Of a stretch of DNA of 6,780 bases, positions 5,686 through 6,780 are shown piece by piece. The notes beneath the pieces were generated by a model. That model searched no databases. It was not told the DNA's origin and saw only the letters and a program-made list of their open reading frames with translations. Position 1 is the stretch's first letter; each line of letters starts with the position of its first letter. The position numbers and the translations under genes are program-made. The DNA comes from Microcystis aeruginosa W13-11 (GTDB lineage Bacteria; Cyanobacteriota; Cyanobacteriia; Cyanobacteriales; Microcystaceae), in contig JAADBR010000181.1 in assembly GCA_009995705.1 (NCBI GenBank), positions 1 to 6,780 on the forward strand, given 5' to 3'.

Positions 5686-5843
5686 TCTGTGAATATGCTC
5701 GTGTAAGCTGTTCGTAATTTAAATTGCTTGTTGAGACGAGGCAAAAGGCAACAGTAAAGAGATTGGGGGAGGTTCGGCTAATTTAAAAATAAGCGGTTTA
5801 AATGCGTCTTAGCTTAGGCCAAAGGCTATTTAAGGTTAAGAAC
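5686..5843. other. Intergenic stretch left of repeat copy 2
   Basis: No gene is recognised. It holds GGAGGTTCGGCTAA (5768-5781), repeated exactly at 6663-6676, so it probably contains fragments of other dispersed sequences. Confidence 0.5.
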
Positions 5844-6051
5844 AATACAAGATTAGCGTTCGCAGTTTAGTTCCTAAGGTGTTGGATTTCTTTTCTTCAA
5901 CCCAAGCTACAAGATCAGCGATCGCACTACGGCTGCTACCCAGTGCCTTTGGCATCGCATTTAAACCCACAGCTTCAATCAATGTGCAGGGTGCGTTCCC
6001 CAAAAATCGATCGGTGGAGCAGTAGGAGCCACATTAGGGAACGCACCCTAC
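5844..6051. repeat. Dispersed repeat, copy 2 (208 bp)
   Basis: It is about 95% identical to copy 1 (204-411) with no gaps. The inverted repeat at its right end is longer here: AGGGTGCGTTCCC (5988-6000) pairs with GGGAACGCACCCT (6037-6049). A 20-bp word starting CTACAAGATC occurs twice with one mismatch (5907-5926 inside, 6048-6067 at the right edge), which may show how the element ends or grew. On the minus strand a 39-codon frame (5955-5836) begins at ATG and spans most of the repeat; copy 1 has AGG in place of that ATG. Confidence 0.85.
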
Positions 6052-6419
6052 AAGATCGGCGATCGCAACGTTAAGTCTCTCATTCTGATTTTGTCTTCTT
6101 CAATAACTGTAAAGTGTCCATACCATTCATCCCGCAATGAGATAACCTTGGCAACTTTCTCAGCGACTACAGATCCAGAAGGTACTCTTATTCTAAACAA
6201 AATAATACCAAAACTGGCCGGCAACCTTGAACGAAAGGCGAGTTCTCCAAAATCTTTATCAAATGTCAAGAGAATACGATTTTCTGCCTGGGCGCGACTT
6301 AAAACTTCACGGTCGGAGATTCCGGGGGATTCCATCCTAATCCACAGTACATCATGGCCATTTTGTCGTAGGGCTTCAACCGCATCAAGGGGGAAATTTT
6401 CGTTCGCTAGAAAACGCAT
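6048..6419 (-). CDS. DUF5615 PIN-like protein, probable toxin
   Basis: This 123-residue protein fits the DUF5615 PIN-like family, usually the toxin-like partner of DUF433 proteins and predicted to be a nuclease. Visible features are the N-terminal MRFLANENFP with the acidic E7, GHDVLWIR (21-28), SDREVL (35-40), LLTFDKDFGELAF (50-62) with D54 and D56, FGIILFRIR (70-78) and FTVIEEDKIRMR (103-114). It appears intact. The last five residues and the TAG stop (6048-6050) overlap the edge of the dispersed repeat, so the original end may have been altered slightly. ATG 6419 follows the DUF433 stop by three bases, with no clear ribosome binding site of its own, implying translation coupled to the upstream gene. 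That upstream gene is broken. Confidence 0.88.
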   Translation of the reverse strand: MRFLANENFPLDAVEALRQNGHDVLWIRMESPGISDREVLSRAQAENRILLTFDKDFGELAFRSRLPASFGIILFRIRVPSGSVVAEKVAKVISLRDEWYGHFTVIEEDKIRMRDLTLRSPIL

Positions 6420-6422
6420 CAG

Positions 6423-6588
6423 TTAAGCAGGAATAGCATAGACTTTCTCAGACTTGAGCATTACACTAGCATAGCTAAGACAAGCTTGAATATCTTCTGA
6501 TAAATTCAACCACAATCCTTATTCCTTTAATGATAGGTTTTCCCACCAAAATATCGGGATTTAGTGTAATTCGAGTTTCCCAGTCCAT
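6423..6588 (-). pseudogene. DUF433 antitoxin-like gene with an internal deletion
   Basis: From ATG 6588 the frame reads MDWETRITLNPDILVGKPII and on to RIVVEF, a typical DUF433 start (family members begin much like this), then goes to an early TAG at 6475-6477 after 37 codons. In a second frame, beginning at TCA 6500-6498, the sequence reads SEDIQACLSYASVMLKSEKV and ends YAIPA at TAA 6423-6425, a typical DUF433 end. Only one base (6501) separates the two parts, whereas family members have roughly 20-30 residues between them. So a deletion removed the middle and shifted the frame. DUF433 proteins are the proposed antitoxin or DNA-binding partners of DUF5615. The ribosome binding site of the start is weak. 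Confidence 0.85.
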
Positions 6589-6619
6589 AGCTACATCATT
6601 GAAAGTGTTTTCAAAAAGG

Positions 6620-6694
6620 TCAAGGCTGCGTGGGACGCACCCTACAATATCGGCGATCTCTTGGAGGTTCGGCTAAGTAGGCTTTCTTGAGCAT
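6620..6694 (-). CDS. Small ORF with a strong ribosome binding site
   Basis: A 24-codon frame starts at ATG 6694 with GAGGAGA (6705-6699) four bases upstream. It begins MLKKAYLAEPPR and then becomes arginine-rich where it enters a partial copy of the GTAGGGTGCG repeat, ending at TGA 6620-6622. The good start and the repeat-made tail suggest the front end of a gene truncated by the repeat. I do not recognise the family. It could serve only as a leader for the DUF433-DUF5615 unit. Confidence 0.35.
   Translation of the reverse strand: MLKKAYLAEPPRDRRYCRVRPTQP
6627..6658. repeat. Partial copy of the GTAGGGTGCG repeat end
   Basis: The stretch containing GGGACGCACCCTACAA and ATCGGCGATC matches the right edge of repeat copy 2 (6037-6064) with a one-base loss in the GGGAACGC word and two other changes. 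The rest of the 208-bp unit is absent here. Confidence 0.6.
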
Positions 6695-6720
6695 TTTATC
6701 TCCTCGTCTCTACCCGTTTT

Positions 6721-6729
6721 ATTATAACA
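6721..6729 (-). promoter_or_regulatory. Extended -10 promoter upstream of the DUF433-DUF5615 unit
   Basis: The minus strand reads TGTTATAAT, a perfect -10 with the TGn extension; there is no good -35, which extended -10 promoters can do without. Transcription would start near 6714, just ahead of the strong ribosome binding site at 6705-6699. Confidence 0.45.
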
Positions 6730-6740
6730 GGATTTGGTAT

Positions 6741-6780
6741 CACAGCTTCAATCAATGTGCATGGTGCGTTCCCCAAAAAT
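6741..6780. repeat. Dispersed repeat, copy 3 (cut by the window end)
   Basis: These last 40 bases equal 328-367 of copy 1 at every position, including a base that differs in copy 2 (T at 349). The left part of the unit (204-327 equivalent) is missing, so this copy begins inside the repeat; its right part lies outside the window. Confidence 0.85.

Noticed and set aside
1..6780. CRISPR array, tRNA or rRNA genes
   Set aside because: No regularly spaced short repeats, and no tRNA- or rRNA-like segments were seen on either strand.

Overview
The window looks like cyanobacterial DNA. The palindrome GCGATCGC (HIP1), over-represented in many cyanobacterial genomes, occurs ten times (starts at 278, 425, 730, 1087, 1562, 1734, 1954, 2301, 5918 and 6059). 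The small accessory families present (DUF4160, DUF2442, DUF433/DUF5615) are common in filamentous and colonial cyanobacteria. No genus can be assigned from sequence alone.

Left part (1-581): the end of a plus-strand gene running in from outside, a rho-independent-type hairpin, copy 1 of a 208-bp dispersed repeat, and a small minus-strand ORF whose tail is made of repeat sequence.

Regulated cluster (582-3176): a TetR-family repressor gene on the minus strand lies divergent to a plus-strand set: a small unknown ORF, a Coq4-family gene and a GNAT acetyltransferase gene. Between them, two opposed promoters share the same -10 base pairs and are covered by three related 11-bp boxes, two of which form a perfect inverted repeat. 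The simplest model is that the repressor controls itself and the Coq4/GNAT set. The GNAT reading frame runs directly into a decayed second copy of the coq4 3' end, so a coq4 duplication or recombination happened here.

Accessory part (3246-5103): one minus-strand frame of 483 codons (4907 to 3456) is continuous in alignment of sense but carries five internal stop codons and no frameshift that I can see. It is followed by a TA-flanked, 113-bp MITE-like element with four alternating inverted arms.

Right part (5104-6780): a DUF4160-DUF2442 overlapping gene pair; copy 2 of the dispersed repeat; a DUF433-DUF5615 pair of toxin-antitoxin type in which the DUF433 gene has an internal deletion while the PIN-like DUF5615 gene is intact; a small ORF with a strong ribosome binding site; and the start of repeat copy 3 at the window edge. 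From 2309 onward the only HIP1 sites are inside the repeat, which fits acquired or fast-changing DNA.

Overall this is a small regulated metabolic cluster beside an accessory region with recent gene decay. I found no clear novel defence or mobile system. The strongest leads are the promoter/operator architecture, the coq4 remnant fused to GNAT, the multi-stop frameshift-free gene, the toxin with a damaged partner, and the MITE-like element.
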